Shown: positions 25,911 to 33,995 of the stretch, piece after piece | How positions within the stretch are numbered: position 1 is the stretch's first letter | Layout of the letters: each line of letters begins with the position of its first letter | Origin: an uncultured Cohaesibacter sp. | GTDB lineage: Bacteria; Pseudomonadota; Alphaproteobacteria; Rhizobiales; Cohaesibacteraceae | Length of the DNA stretch: 64,000 nucleotides | NCBI RefSeq assembly: GCF_963682185.1 | Contig: NZ_OY821667.1 | Span: 3,547,501 to 3,611,500, forward strand | Direction: 5' to 3' | Notes under the pieces: generated by a model | Database searches by the model: none | Told to the model about the DNA's origin: nothing | Seen by the model: the letters and a program-made list of their open reading frames with translations, nothing else | Position numbers and translations under genes: made by a program

Positions 25911-26015
25911 CACGTCAGGGGAAACCGGCCAAGGGCTCACACCTGCCGATACTGCATCGGCAAGGGCCGGATGACGTGACATTGAATTGCCACAGCATTG
26001 CATTACATTTCAATG
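25911..26015 (+). other. Nested three-tier stem-loop in the cdd-punA gap (candidate structured RNA)
   Basis: Starting 3 nt after the cdd stop, three perfectly complementary helices nest: CACGTCA 25911-25917 with TGACGTG 25972-25978; CCGGCC 25925-25930 with GGCCGG 25965-25970; TGCCGAT 25944-25950 with ATCGGCA 25956-25962 (5-nt loop). They are separated by purine-rich internal loops (GGGGAAA, and AAGGGCTCACACC on the 5' side). A second dyad CATTGAA 25980-25986 and TTCAATG 26009-26015 follows before the punA ribosome binding site. There is no T-tract. It could be a riboswitch-like element, an RNA-processing or stability element, or a REP-like repeat. I do not recognise a known class. Confidence 0.55.
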
Positions 26016-26042
26016 CTCGAAACATGAGAGGGAGATGCGCAC

Positions 26043-26858
26043 ATGACCGTTATTGGTCTCGCTCAAGATGCAGCCAAACGTGTGCTGGAAAAAGTCGAAG
26101 GCCCTATTGAGGTCGGTATGGTTCTGGGCTCAGGACTGGGGGCCTTGGCCGATGAGGTGGAAGGCGCCGAGCGCTTTCCTTATCAGAGTTTGCCCGGCTT
26201 TCCCGTCTCCTCGGTTTCTTCTCATGCATCTGAACTGGTGGTCGGTACGCTGATGGGCGTCCGGGTTGCCATTCTGGCTGGCCGCGCCCACTATTATGAA
26301 CATGGCGACGCCACTGTGATGAAGCAGCCACTGGCAACCCTCAAGGCTCTGGGCTGCGAGCAGCTTCTGCTGACCAACGCCGCAGGCTCCCTGCGCGAAG
26401 AGGTGGCTCCGGGCGAATTGATGCTGATCGATGACCATATCAACTGGTCTGGTCGCTCGCCGCTCATCGGCGTGGAAACGGATGATCGCTTTGTCGGGCT
26501 CACCGAAGCCTATGACGCCGAGATCCGCGCAGGCCTGACCCGAGCTGCAGCTTCTGCCGACATAAAGCTGGCGTCTGGCGTCTATGCATGGTTCTCCGGC
26601 CCCAATTTCGAAACGCCCGCCGAAATCCGTGCGGCCCGCATTCTGGGGGCTGACGCGGTTGGCATGTCCACCGTGCCGGAAGTCATCCTTGCCCGTTGGA
26701 TGGGGATGCGCGTTGCGGCGGTGTCCACCATTACAAACTATGGGGCCGGCATGACCGGAACCGAATTGTCTCACGAGGAGACCAAGGAAGTCGGACCGAT
26801 CGGTGCACAAAAGCTGATCAAGGTGATCCGCGCCTATTTGCAGGCATTGGCTGTCTAG
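26043..26858 (+). CDS. punA: Purine nucleoside phosphorylase (trimeric PNP family)
   Basis: The 271-residue enzyme phosphorolyses (deoxy)inosine and (deoxy)guanosine to base and (deoxy)ribose-1-phosphate. Motifs include VLGSGLGALADEVE (phosphate loop), a SSHASELVVG segment, GRAHYYEHGD, LTNAAGSLREE, FSGPNFETPAEIRA and ITNYGAGM. These identify the trimeric (PNP/MTAP, mammalian-like) family rather than hexameric DeoD. The start ATG 26043 follows AGAGGGAG. Its products feed deoB and deoC encoded in the same run. Confidence 0.93.
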   Translation: MTVIGLAQDAAKRVLEKVEGPIEVGMVLGSGLGALADEVEGAERFPYQSLPGFPVSSVSSHASELVVGTLMGVRVAILAGRAHYYEHGDATVMKQPLATLKALGCEQLLLTNAAGSLREEVAPGELMLIDDHINWSGRSPLIGVETDDRFVGLTEAYDAEIRAGLTRAAASADIKLASGVYAWFSGPNFETPAEIRAARILGADAVGMSTVPEVILARWMGMRVAAVSTITNYGAGMTGTELSHEETKEVGPIGAQKLIKVIRAYLQALAV

Positions 26859-26878
26859 AGCATCACGATCGTGATGCT
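26859..26878. promoter_or_regulatory. Perfect 20-bp palindrome between punA and deoC
   Basis: AGCATCACGATCGTGATGCT is its own reverse complement over 20 bp and lies just after the punA stop, 48 bp before deoC. It has no spacer, so as RNA it would form only a poor hairpin; a dimeric protein binding site is more natural. It could be an operator for an internal deo promoter. It also faintly resembles the GAGCATGAT-type palindromic repeats common in Hyphomicrobiales intergenic DNA. Confidence 0.45.
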
Positions 26879-26925
26879 TGGGGTGCCAGACCCTGCGGAG
26901 AATCCCTACTGGTAAAGAGAATAAA

Positions 26926-27684
26926 ATGGAACAAAAACAACTGGCTCAAAAGGCCATCTCTCTGCTCGACCTGACCAATCTTAACGATGACTGCGATGAT
27001 GCTGCCATCGAGGCGCTGTGTCAGCGCGCAAAGACCTTTTATGGCAACACGGCGGCGGTTTGCGTCTGGCCACGCTTTGTCAAAAAGGCAAAGGAGTGCC
27101 TTGGTGGCACCACGATAAAGGTCGCAACCGTGGTCAACTTCCCCCATGGCGGGGAAGATCTGTTTGCCACGCTGGACGAAACAGCCAAAGCTTTGGAAGA
27201 CGGGGTCGACGAGATCGATCTGGTCATCCCCTATGAGGCCTTCAAAGTGGGGCGTCGCGGCTTTGCCGAAACCATGGTGCTGAAGGTGCGAGAGGCTGTT
27301 CCCGCGCCAGCCAAGCTGAAGACCATTCTGGAAACCGGTGAGTTGCAGGATGCGGACATAATCCGCGCCGCCGCCGATATGGCCATTGAAGCCGGTGCCG
27401 ATTTCATCAAGACCTCAACCGGCAAGGTGGAGACGAACGCCACCCCGGAAGCGGCTGAAATCATGATGGAAGCCATCGCCGAGAGCGGTAAGCCGGTCGG
27501 CTTCAAGCCAGCCGGAGGCGTCAGAACGCTGGAAGACGCTGGCACCTATCTGGCAATTGCCGCGAAATATATGGGCTCTGACTGGGCAACGCCGGATCAC
27601 TTTCGTTTCGGCGCTTCTGGCGTGCTCGATGCTTTGCTCGCCACCATGCAGGGCCAAACCGCAAAGGCAGGAGACGGCTATTGA
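26926..27684 (+). CDS. deoC: Deoxyribose-phosphate aldolase
   Basis: The 252-residue class I aldolase splits 2-deoxyribose-5-phosphate into glyceraldehyde-3-phosphate and acetaldehyde. The Schiff-base Lys lies in FIKTSTGK, with the proton-relay Lys in the [13 protein letters not shown] segment; [13 protein letters not shown] is the N-terminal start of the E. coli-like subgroup. ATG 26926 after AAAGAGA gives [16 protein letters not shown]; the upstream open frame runs through the palindrome and is not used. It overlaps deoA by one base. Confidence 0.93.
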   Translation: MEQKQLAQKAISLLDLTNLNDDCDDAAIEALCQRAKTFYGNTAAVCVWPRFVKKAKECLGGTTIKVATVVNFPHGGEDLFATLDETAKALEDGVDEIDLVIPYEAFKVGRRGFAETMVLKVREAVPAPAKLKTILETGELQDADIIRAAADMAIEAGADFIKTSTGKVETNATPEAAEIMMEAIAESGKPVGFKPAGGVRTLEDAGTYLAIAAKYMGSDWATPDHFRFGASGVLDALLATMQGQTAKAGDGY

Positions 27685-28994
27685 TGCTGCCACAGGAAAT
27701 CATACGCAAAAAACGGGACGGCGGCACGCTGAGTGCCGAGGAAATCGGCTTCTTTGTTTCGGGCATCACCGATGGCTCCGTGACCGAAGGGCAGATCTCT
27801 GCATTGGCGATGGCCGTGTTCTTTCAGGGCATGGAGCTGGACGAGCGCGTGGCACTGACATTGGCCATGCGCGATTCCGGCTCGGTGCTGGACTGGTCAG
27901 AGCTGGACGGCCCTGTGGTCGACAAGCATTCCACCGGTGGCGTGGGCGACAACACCTCGCTGATGCTGGCGCCAGCGCTCGCTGCTTGTGGAGCCTTTGT
28001 GCCGATGATCTCGGGGCGAGGCCTCGGACATACGGGCGGCACGTTGGACAAGTTCGATTCCATTCCCGGTTATGTCACCCAGCCGGACAATGCCCTTTTC
28101 CGCAAGGTGACAAAAGAGGTTGGCTGCGCCGTGATCGGCCAAACCGCAGATCTCGCCCCCGCCGATAAACGCTTTTACGGTATCCGCGATGTCACTGCCA
28201 CGGTGGAAAGCATCCATCTCATCACCGCTTCGATTCTCTCCAAGAAGCTGGCGGCCGGGCTTGAGGGGCTGGTGCTTGATGTCAAATCCGGTTCGGGTGC
28301 CTTCATGCCAACCCATGAGGAAAGCGTCGAGCTGGCCAAGAGCCTTGTAACCGTCGCCAATGGGGCAGGGGTGAAGACCTCCGCGCTTATCACCGATATG
28401 AACGAGCCGCTGGCAAGCGCTGCGGGCAACGCGATCGAAATGAAAAACGCGGTGCAGTTCCTCACCGGGGATGCGGTCGATCCGCGCAACTGGGAGATCA
28501 CCGTCTCCCTCTGCGCCGAAATGCTGCTGATTGGTGGCGTTGTTGCCAGCCGCGCGGAAGGCACAGAGAAGATCGAAGAGGCTTTCCGGTCCGGCCGTGC
28601 CGCCGAGAAATTCAGCGAGATGGTTGCCGCCCTTGGTGGCCCGACGGACTTTATCGAGAATATGGAAGATCATCTGGCGCTTGCCCCGATGGTTGCCGAT
28701 ATCTACGCGCAGGAAGACGGCTTCGTTCAAGCCATCGATACGCGGGAAGTGGGCATTGCCGTGGTCGAGCTGGGCGGTGGGCGCATCCGCGCAGCTGATC
28801 CGATTGATCATTCCGTCGGTTTCGACGCGCTCGCCGGACTTGGCGCTTCTGTTGACGCCAACACGCCAATCGCGCGCGTCTATGCCAATAGTCAGGAGCA
28901 GATCGAAAAGGCAACCGCCCGTATTCGCTCTGCCTATCGCATTGGCGAAAAGGGGACGGAGAGCAAAACCGTCTATGACATCATCGATCAATGA
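27684..28994 (+). CDS. deoA: Thymidine phosphorylase
   Basis: The 436-residue enzyme converts thymidine and deoxyuridine to base and deoxyribose-1-phosphate. Family signatures are [20 protein letters not shown] (phosphate loop), [20 protein letters not shown] and [14 protein letters not shown] 27684 overlaps the deoC stop (TGATG), suggesting translational coupling; GGAG lies 8 bases upstream. It is full length with the C-terminal pyrimidine-nucleoside phosphorylase domain intact. An intercistronic hairpin precedes deoB. Confidence 0.94.
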   Translation: MLPQEIIRKKRDGGTLSAEEIGFFVSGITDGSVTEGQISALAMAVFFQGMELDERVALTLAMRDSGSVLDWSELDGPVVDKHSTGGVGDNTSLMLAPALAACGAFVPMISGRGLGHTGGTLDKFDSIPGYVTQPDNALFRKVTKEVGCAVIGQTADLAPADKRFYGIRDVTATVESIHLITASILSKKLAAGLEGLVLDVKSGSGAFMPTHEESVELAKSLVTVANGAGVKTSALITDMNEPLASAAGNAIEMKNAVQFLTGDAVDPRNWEITVSLCAEMLLIGGVVASRAEGTEKIEEAFRSGRAAEKFSEMVAALGGPTDFIENMEDHLALAPMVADIYAQEDGFVQAIDTREVGIAVVELGGGRIRAADPIDHSVGFDALAGLGASVDANTPIARVYANSQEQIEKATARIRSAYRIGEKGTESKTVYDIIDQ

Positions 28995-29017
28995 TCGATC
29001 ATGCAAAACAAAAGGTC

Positions 29018-29046
29018 GAGCGGCGGTCGGGAGGCTCCTGCCGCTC
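29018..29046 (+). other. Intercistronic stem-loop between deoA and deoB
   Basis: A 7-bp perfect stem GAGCGGC (29018-29024) and GCCGCTC (29040-29046) encloses a GC-rich loop in the 86-bp gap. There is no T-run, so it is more likely an mRNA stability or processing element than a terminator. The deoB ribosome binding site (AAGGGGG) is downstream and outside it. Confidence 0.4.
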
Positions 29047-29080
29047 CCTTTCCTGAATTATAAGATAAAGGGGGTGTCTC

Positions 29081-30319
29081 ATGGCACGCGCATTCATTCT
29101 GGTTCTAGATTCCTTTGGCATCGGCAACGCGCCGGATGCGGAAAAATTCGGCAAGCCGACCTCCGACAAAGGCTCGGATACGTTGGGCCATATCGCCAGT
29201 GCTTGCGCACGCGGCGAGGGCGATAAAGAAGGTTTGCGTTCCGGGCCTCTGAGCCTTCCCAACATGGACCGTCTGGGGCTTGGACTGGTCGCACAGAAGG
29301 CGACGGGCAGCCGTCCCGCCAATCTCACCGACGAAGGGGAGCCAAAGGGGCTTTGCGCCAACGCGGTCGAGGTTTCCATCGGCAAGGATACGCCCTCTGG
29401 CCACTGGGAAATCGCCGGTGTGCCGGTGCCTTTCGATTGGGGCTATTTCCCAGAAACACAGCCGACCTTCCCGCCGGAAATGACCAAGGCCTTTCTGGAA
29501 AAAACGGGCCTGCCGGGTATTCTTGGCGACAAGCATGCCTCCGGCACGGTGATCATCAACGAGTTGGGCGAAGAGAGCATCCGCACCGGCATGCCGATCT
29601 GCTACACCAGCGCTGACTCGGTGTATCAGATCGCAGCCCATGAAGAGCATTTCGGGCTGGATCGCCTTTATGAAATTTGCGAAATCGCCTTCGATCTGGT
29701 TGCCCCATACAATATTGGCCGCGTCATTGCCCGGCCGTTCATTGGTGAGACACCCGCCGATTTCGAACGCACCGGCAACCGTCATGACTATTCGGTTCTG
29801 CCGCCGGAGCCAACCTTGCTCGACCGAGCCAAGGATGCCGGTCGTCAGGTGCTGGCCGTTGGCAAGATCTCGGATATTTTCGCCGCCCAGGGAGTGACGA
29901 AAAAGATCAAAGCCACGGGCAATCCGATGATCTTTGATGAGACGCTAAAGGCCATCGCTGAGGCCAAGGACGGGGATCTGGTCTTCTCCAATCTTGTTGA
30001 TTTCGATATGCATTATGGCCATCGCCGTGATGTGCCCGGCTATGCGGCCGCCCTTGAATATTTCGATGGCCGCTTGCCTGAGTTGGAAGCTGTGCTTCAG
30101 CCCGGCGATCTGGTGGTGCTGACCGCTGATCATGGCTGCGATCCCACATGGCAGGGCACTGACCACACCCGCGAGCAGGTGCCGGTTCTGATGTTCGGGC
30201 CGGATATCGCAGGACGCTATGCCGGTCAGCGTAGCTCCTTTGCCGATATTGGCGAGACGGTGGCCGAGCATCTGGGGCTTGCTCCGGGTCAGCATGGCAC
30301 ATCCTTCCTCAAAGCCTGA
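29081..30319 (+). CDS. deoB: Phosphopentomutase
   Basis: The 412-residue alkaline-phosphatase-superfamily mutase interconverts (deoxy)ribose-1- and 5-phosphates, joining the phosphorylases to deoC and the pentose pathway. Metal-binding and catalytic segments are visible: [20 protein letters not shown]-type loop [16 protein letters not shown] with the phosphorylatable Thr region, [12 protein letters not shown] and [19 protein letters not shown]. Start ATG 29081 follows AAAGGGGG. Full length. Confidence 0.94.
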   Translation: MARAFILVLDSFGIGNAPDAEKFGKPTSDKGSDTLGHIASACARGEGDKEGLRSGPLSLPNMDRLGLGLVAQKATGSRPANLTDEGEPKGLCANAVEVSIGKDTPSGHWEIAGVPVPFDWGYFPETQPTFPPEMTKAFLEKTGLPGILGDKHASGTVIINELGEESIRTGMPICYTSADSVYQIAAHEEHFGLDRLYEICEIAFDLVAPYNIGRVIARPFIGETPADFERTGNRHDYSVLPPEPTLLDRAKDAGRQVLAVGKISDIFAAQGVTKKIKATGNPMIFDETLKAIAEAKDGDLVFSNLVDFDMHYGHRRDVPGYAAALEYFDGRLPELEAVLQPGDLVVLTADHGCDPTWQGTDHTREQVPVLMFGPDIAGRYAGQRSSFADIGETVAEHLGLAPGQHGTSFLKA

Positions 30320-30334
30320 TCAAGGACCACGCGC

Positions 30335-30655
30335 ATGTGCAGAGCGATGCTTCTTAAATCTTGTCTTACTCTGATGGTCGCAGCGTACAGCGCTTCTGCT
30401 GCACATGCAGATGGCAGGGCAGATGGCAGGGGAGATGGTGAGAGCATACGTTCCATGATGCAGGCAGAGGCAAGCGCCTGTCCGGAAGATGCCCAAAAAG
30501 CGGGGGCCGACCTCTGGCCCATGGCCGATGGTTTCGGGCGACAGATGAGCCGCCTTAAAGGCAAGCATCCATGCGGGCGGTGGCTCGTATGTGAGCGCGC
30601 CTATCCGTCCAAACGCTGGCAGTGCCGCTGGGAAAATGACACCAAGGGCTCCTGA
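30335..30655 (+). CDS. Small exported protein of unknown function inside the nucleoside operon
   Basis: I do not recognise this 106-residue protein. It begins with a basic-hydrophobic signal peptide (MCRAMLLKSCLTLMVAAYSA, likely cleaved after AHA), then a short acidic repeat (DGRADGRGDGE). The mature part has four Cys at 49, 80, 86 and 97, which could form two disulfides in the periplasm, and a Trp/Arg-rich end (CGRWLVCERAYPSKRWQCRW). It is 15 bp after deoB with AAGGA before ATG 30335 and ends 39 bp before the add start, so it is very likely translated as part of the operon. Its link to nucleoside uptake or catabolism is only positional. Confidence 0.6.
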   Translation: MCRAMLLKSCLTLMVAAYSASAAHADGRADGRGDGESIRSMMQAEASACPEDAQKAGADLWPMADGFGRQMSRLKGKHPCGRWLVCERAYPSKRWQCRWENDTKGS

Positions 30656-30694
30656 TGGAGCCGCCCGCATGCAAAGATATTGAACAAGAAAACA

Positions 30695-31717
30695 ATGATG
30701 CAAGCAAACTCCGCTCCCTCTGGCCAGAGGCTTTTGAAGGCCGAATTGCATGTCCATATCGAAGGCGCCGCACATCCTGAGCTGGTGCACAGGCTTGCCG
30801 AGCGCCATGGCAAGAATCTGGATGCCTTCATGCGTGAAGATGGCAGTTATATCTGGTCTGATTTCACCAATTTTCTTGAATGTTACGACAAGGTGGCCGC
30901 AGTCATCTGCACGCCTCAGGATTATGCGGATCTGACCGAAGACTATCTGCTGCGCAACGCTGCTGAAGGCTGTTTCTACACCGAGTTTTTTCTTTCGCCC
31001 GATCATGTGGCGCTGCTCGGCATGAGTTATGAAAATCTGCTTGAAGGCATAAGCGAAGGCTATGAGCGCGCCAAAGCCAAGAGCGGCAAAGCAGGCTTTC
31101 CGATCGACGCGCGCTTTATCGTCACCTGCTTGCGACATATGGGGCCGGAAGCTGCCATAGAGGTCGCAAAACGCGTGGTCGCCACGCCCCATCCGTTGGT
31201 TACGGGCTTCGGTATGGGCGGCGATGAACGCCTCTATAGCCAGCGAGCATTCGCTCCGGCCTTTGAAATCGCGCACGATGCGGGCCTTGCCTGCACGACC
31301 CATGCAGGGGAATTTGGTGGACCGGAAAGCGTGAAAGATGCACTCGATCATCTGCCTGTCACACGCATTGGTCATGGGGTGCGCTCCATTGACGACCCCG
31401 ATCTCGTCAAGAGACTGGCCGATGACGCCATCCTGCTGGAGGTTTGCCCTCATTCCAACGTGGAGCTTGGGCTTTATTCTTCGCTCAGCGAGCATCCGCT
31501 CAAGGCCTTGATGGAGGCGGGGGTGCTGACAACCCTCTCATCGGACGACCCGCCCTTCTTCTCCACCTCCATCGGCAAAGAATATGATGGTATGCAGGCT
31601 GTGACCGGGTGGAATGATGACACCATGCTGGGCTTTACCCGTCGCTCGCTTGAGGCCGCCTTCGTGGATGAAGATACCAGAGCCAGCCTTCTGGCACGTC
31701 TTGAGCCGGTTGCTTGA
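30695..31717 (+). CDS. add: Adenosine (or adenine) deaminase
   Basis: The 340-residue amidohydrolase has all zinc and catalytic residues: ELHVHIEGAAHPELV (HxH), TTHAGEFGG (His and catalytic Glu), IGHGVRSIDD and LSSDDPPFF (paired Asp). In this operon adenosine deaminase would feed inosine to punA. The HIEG and SSDDPPFF variants are, however, closer to the adenine-deaminase-like side of the family than to classical HCHLDG/NTDDP enzymes, so the substrate is not certain. The start is unclear: ATG 30695, ATG 30698 or TTG 30680. Confidence 0.85.
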   Translation: MMQANSAPSGQRLLKAELHVHIEGAAHPELVHRLAERHGKNLDAFMREDGSYIWSDFTNFLECYDKVAAVICTPQDYADLTEDYLLRNAAEGCFYTEFFLSPDHVALLGMSYENLLEGISEGYERAKAKSGKAGFPIDARFIVTCLRHMGPEAAIEVAKRVVATPHPLVTGFGMGGDERLYSQRAFAPAFEIAHDAGLACTTHAGEFGGPESVKDALDHLPVTRIGHGVRSIDDPDLVKRLADDAILLEVCPHSNVELGLYSSLSEHPLKALMEAGVLTTLSSDDPPFFSTSIGKEYDGMQAVTGWNDDTMLGFTRRSLEAAFVDEDTRASLLARLEPVA

Positions 31718-31879
31718 GCGGGTGATATCAACACCCGTGGCCTTATAAGGGACGTTTGTTCAGCTTAAGGCCAGAAACCGGTTCATCAATGGACATCCAT
31801 TTGACCCGGTTGCTTGCTCTCAAAGCGCGGCTTAGGCTAAAAGAGGCAAAATTGCATCATAGATCAAAGGAATCGGGCC

Positions 31880-32509
31880 ATGCAGCAGGTAACAGTCGTC
31901 GATCATCCGCTTGTTCAGCACAAGCTCACCATCATGCGGGACAAGGACACGTCCACGGCATCCTTCCGCCAGTTGCTGCGGGAAATTTCCCACCTGCTTT
32001 GCTATGAAGCAACGCGTGAGCTGGAAATGACCACCAAGATGATTGAAACGCCGCTCATGGAAATGAAGGCGCCAACGCTTTCCGGCAAGAAACTGGTGTT
32101 CGCCTCCATCCTGCGCGCTGGGAATGGCCTCTTGGAAGGCATGCTGGATCTGGTCCCTTCTGCCCGTGTGGCACATGTGGGCCTTTATCGTGATCCGGTG
32201 ACGTTTGAAGCGGTTGAATATTATTTCAAGGCTCCTGAAGATCTGGAAGATCGTCTGGTCATCGCCGTTGACCCGATGCTGGCAACGGCAAACTCGGCTG
32301 TTCTTGCCATTAACAAGCTCAAGGAACGCGGCGCACAGAATATCCGCTTTGTTTCTCTTCTGGCTGCACCGGAAGGCATTGAAGCCTTCACCGAAGCGCA
32401 TCCTGATGTGCCGGTGATCACTGCTGCCATCGACAAGAAGCTCAACGAGAAGAACTATATTCTTCCAGGCCTTGGCGATGCGGGCGACCGCATGTATGGC
32501 ACCAAGTAA
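31880..32509 (+). CDS. upp: Uracil phosphoribosyltransferase
   Basis: The 209-residue enzyme salvages uracil to UMP using PRPP. Typical segments are [23 protein letters not shown], the PRPP loop [17 protein letters not shown] and the uracil-binding C-terminus [15 protein letters not shown]. The PRPP loop reads ATANSA where most homologues have ATGGSA or ATGNSA. Start ATG 31880 follows AAAGGA. A 162-bp gap with a small hairpin (CGGGTG/CACCCG at 31719-31737) separates it from add, so it may have its own promoter. A clear terminator follows. Confidence 0.94.
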   Translation: MQQVTVVDHPLVQHKLTIMRDKDTSTASFRQLLREISHLLCYEATRELEMTTKMIETPLMEMKAPTLSGKKLVFASILRAGNGLLEGMLDLVPSARVAHVGLYRDPVTFEAVEYYFKAPEDLEDRLVIAVDPMLATANSAVLAINKLKERGAQNIRFVSLLAAPEGIEAFTEAHPDVPVITAAIDKKLNEKNYILPGLGDAGDRMYGTK

Positions 32510-32540
32510 GCTCTTGCTTTCTGCATAATTGAATCTTGAT

Positions 32541-32571
32541 AAAAACAAGGCCTCCATTCAGGCCTTGTTTA
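32541..32571 (+). terminator. Terminator of the nucleoside salvage operon
   Basis: An 11-bp perfect stem AAACAAGGCCT (32543-32553) and AGGCCTTGTTT (32560-32570), loop CCATTC, lies 33 bp after the upp stop. A- and T-flanks make it usable in both directions. Confidence 0.85.
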
Positions 32572-32674
32572 CCATGCGCGTTGAAAGTGATGCGCAAGAC
32601 GCGCGCCTTTAACGGCTTTTATTCTGAAATTTGCCATGTTGGCACCGGTTGTCGAAACCGGAGTTTTCTTGATC

Positions 32675-33217
32675 ATGGCGCGTCTGATTTTCATGGCCAT
32701 CGTCTTTGTTGTCCTTGCCACCCTGCTACCGGGCGTGGCAACCGATTGGCTTGTGGCCAATGGCTATATGGCTGGCGATGATGCCGCTGCCCTGCTCAAT
32801 GTATCCTCAGCAGACAAGAGCAGCAAGACAACCAACTATAATGGCGTCAATCGCGTTGTGTTGAAGCCTGGACCAGGTGGGCATTTTTATGCTCAGGCCT
32901 ATTTCAACAACAAGACCGTGCGGACGCTAATTGACACGGGAGCCAGCACTGTCGCGCTGACCCATGAAGATGCGCGGCGCATAGGTATTCACCCGAATGC
33001 TGACGACTATAAGGAGCCTGTGCGGACGGGGAATGGCTTGCAATATTATGCGCGAGCACGGGTTTCCAGCGTAAGGATCGGACAGGTCAGAGTGCACAAT
33101 CTTGATTTACTGGTTGCGCCAAAAGGAGCCCTCGATGTCACGCTGATGGGGATGAGCTATCTGCGAAAACTCAAGACCATCAGGGTTGAGCGAGGTCGGC
33201 TCATTCTGGAGAACTGA
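32675..33217 (+). CDS. Membrane-anchored retropepsin-like aspartic protease (TIGR02281 type)
   Basis: The 180-residue protein has an N-terminal hydrophobic anchor (MARLIFMAIVFVVLATLLPG) and a single aspartic-protease domain with the catalytic LIDTGASTVALTHEDARRIG motif and the partner LDVTLMGMSYLRKL, as in the alphaproteobacterial clan-AA family. A one-domain protease should act as a dimer, probably facing the periplasm. Natural substrates are unknown. ATG 32675 has GGAG 11 bases upstream; ATG 32636 in the same frame would add 13 residues. It follows the upp terminator and stands alone. Confidence 0.85.
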   Translation: MARLIFMAIVFVVLATLLPGVATDWLVANGYMAGDDAAALLNVSSADKSSKTTNYNGVNRVVLKPGPGGHFYAQAYFNNKTVRTLIDTGASTVALTHEDARRIGIHPNADDYKEPVRTGNGLQYYARARVSSVRIGQVRVHNLDLLVAPKGALDVTLMGMSYLRKLKTIRVERGRLILEN

Positions 33218-33255
33218 CCCCGGCCCCGCTGATCTTACCCAGCACTCAACCGCGC

Positions 33256-33888
33256 CTAGATGGCAAAGCCATAGTTGCGCAAATCTTCGGCCAGCCCGAA
33301 CGGGCTTTTGAAGTGATGTGCATGCATGCCAATGGAGCGCGCGGCTTCGATATTCGGCATGGAATCATCAACAAACAGGCAATCGGCTGCATCCAGATTG
33401 TTGCGCTCCAGCAGAATATGGAAGATGTCAGTGCCCGGTTTGACGGTTTTCTCGTCGCCGGAAATCACGATATCGCGGAACTGCTTGAGCGTGGGAAAGC
33501 GCTCCTGGCATTCCCGAAAGGTGTCGCTGGCAAAGTTGGTGATCGCATAGAGCGGCACATTCATTTCCTGCAAGCGTTCCTTGATGAGTACGGTTCCGGC
33601 GACAACTCCGGGTACCATGTCATGCCAGCGCTCTCTGTAGGCGCGGATTTCTTTTTCATAGCCGGGATGTGCCTTGGTGAGCATTTCTATGCCTTCTGCC
33701 CAATCTCGGCCAAGATCCTGCTGCAAGTTCCAGTCATGCAAGCCTGTTTCCGCAGTAAAGGCATCAATCTCTTCCTTACTGGCGAAAAAAGATTCGTAGA
33801 GATAATGCATGTCCCAACGGATAAGGACATTACCAACATCGAAAACCACAATGGATGGATTCTGTGACATGTGAGGCTCGCTATTCAT
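33256..33888 (-). CDS. HAD-superfamily phosphatase (YihX-like, subfamily IA)
   Basis: The 210-residue protein carries the HAD motifs IVVFDVGNVLIRWD (motif I, in the FDxGNV variant characteristic of YihX-type sugar phosphatases), YAITNFASDTF (motif II), GDEKTVKPGTDIF (motif III with Lys) and CLFVDDSMPNIEAA (motif IV). The helical cap lies between motifs I and II. In E. coli, YihX dephosphorylates alpha-D-glucose-1-phosphate; the substrate here is not determined. An alternative start ATG 33870 (MSQNPSIVVFD) has GAG at suitable spacing. It is convergent with the preceding gene. Confidence 0.88.
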   Translation of the reverse strand: MNSEPHMSQNPSIVVFDVGNVLIRWDMHYLYESFFASKEEIDAFTAETGLHDWNLQQDLGRDWAEGIEMLTKAHPGYEKEIRAYRERWHDMVPGVVAGTVLIKERLQEMNVPLYAITNFASDTFRECQERFPTLKQFRDIVISGDEKTVKPGTDIFHILLERNNLDAADCLFVDDSMPNIEAARSIGMHAHHFKSPFGLAEDLRNYGFAI

Positions 33889-33995
33889 CTGGCGTGAGTG
33901 TACGAAGGGTATTGTATTTGATCCGGGTGATTTATCACCACAAGATGTAGATTATATGATTCACACAAATCCTTGCTGGGGGATATTGAATTTCG

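Noticed and set aside
27897-29006. 369-codon minus-strand frame opposite deoA
   Set aside because: Antisense to a complete thymidine phosphorylase gene, with no independent evidence.
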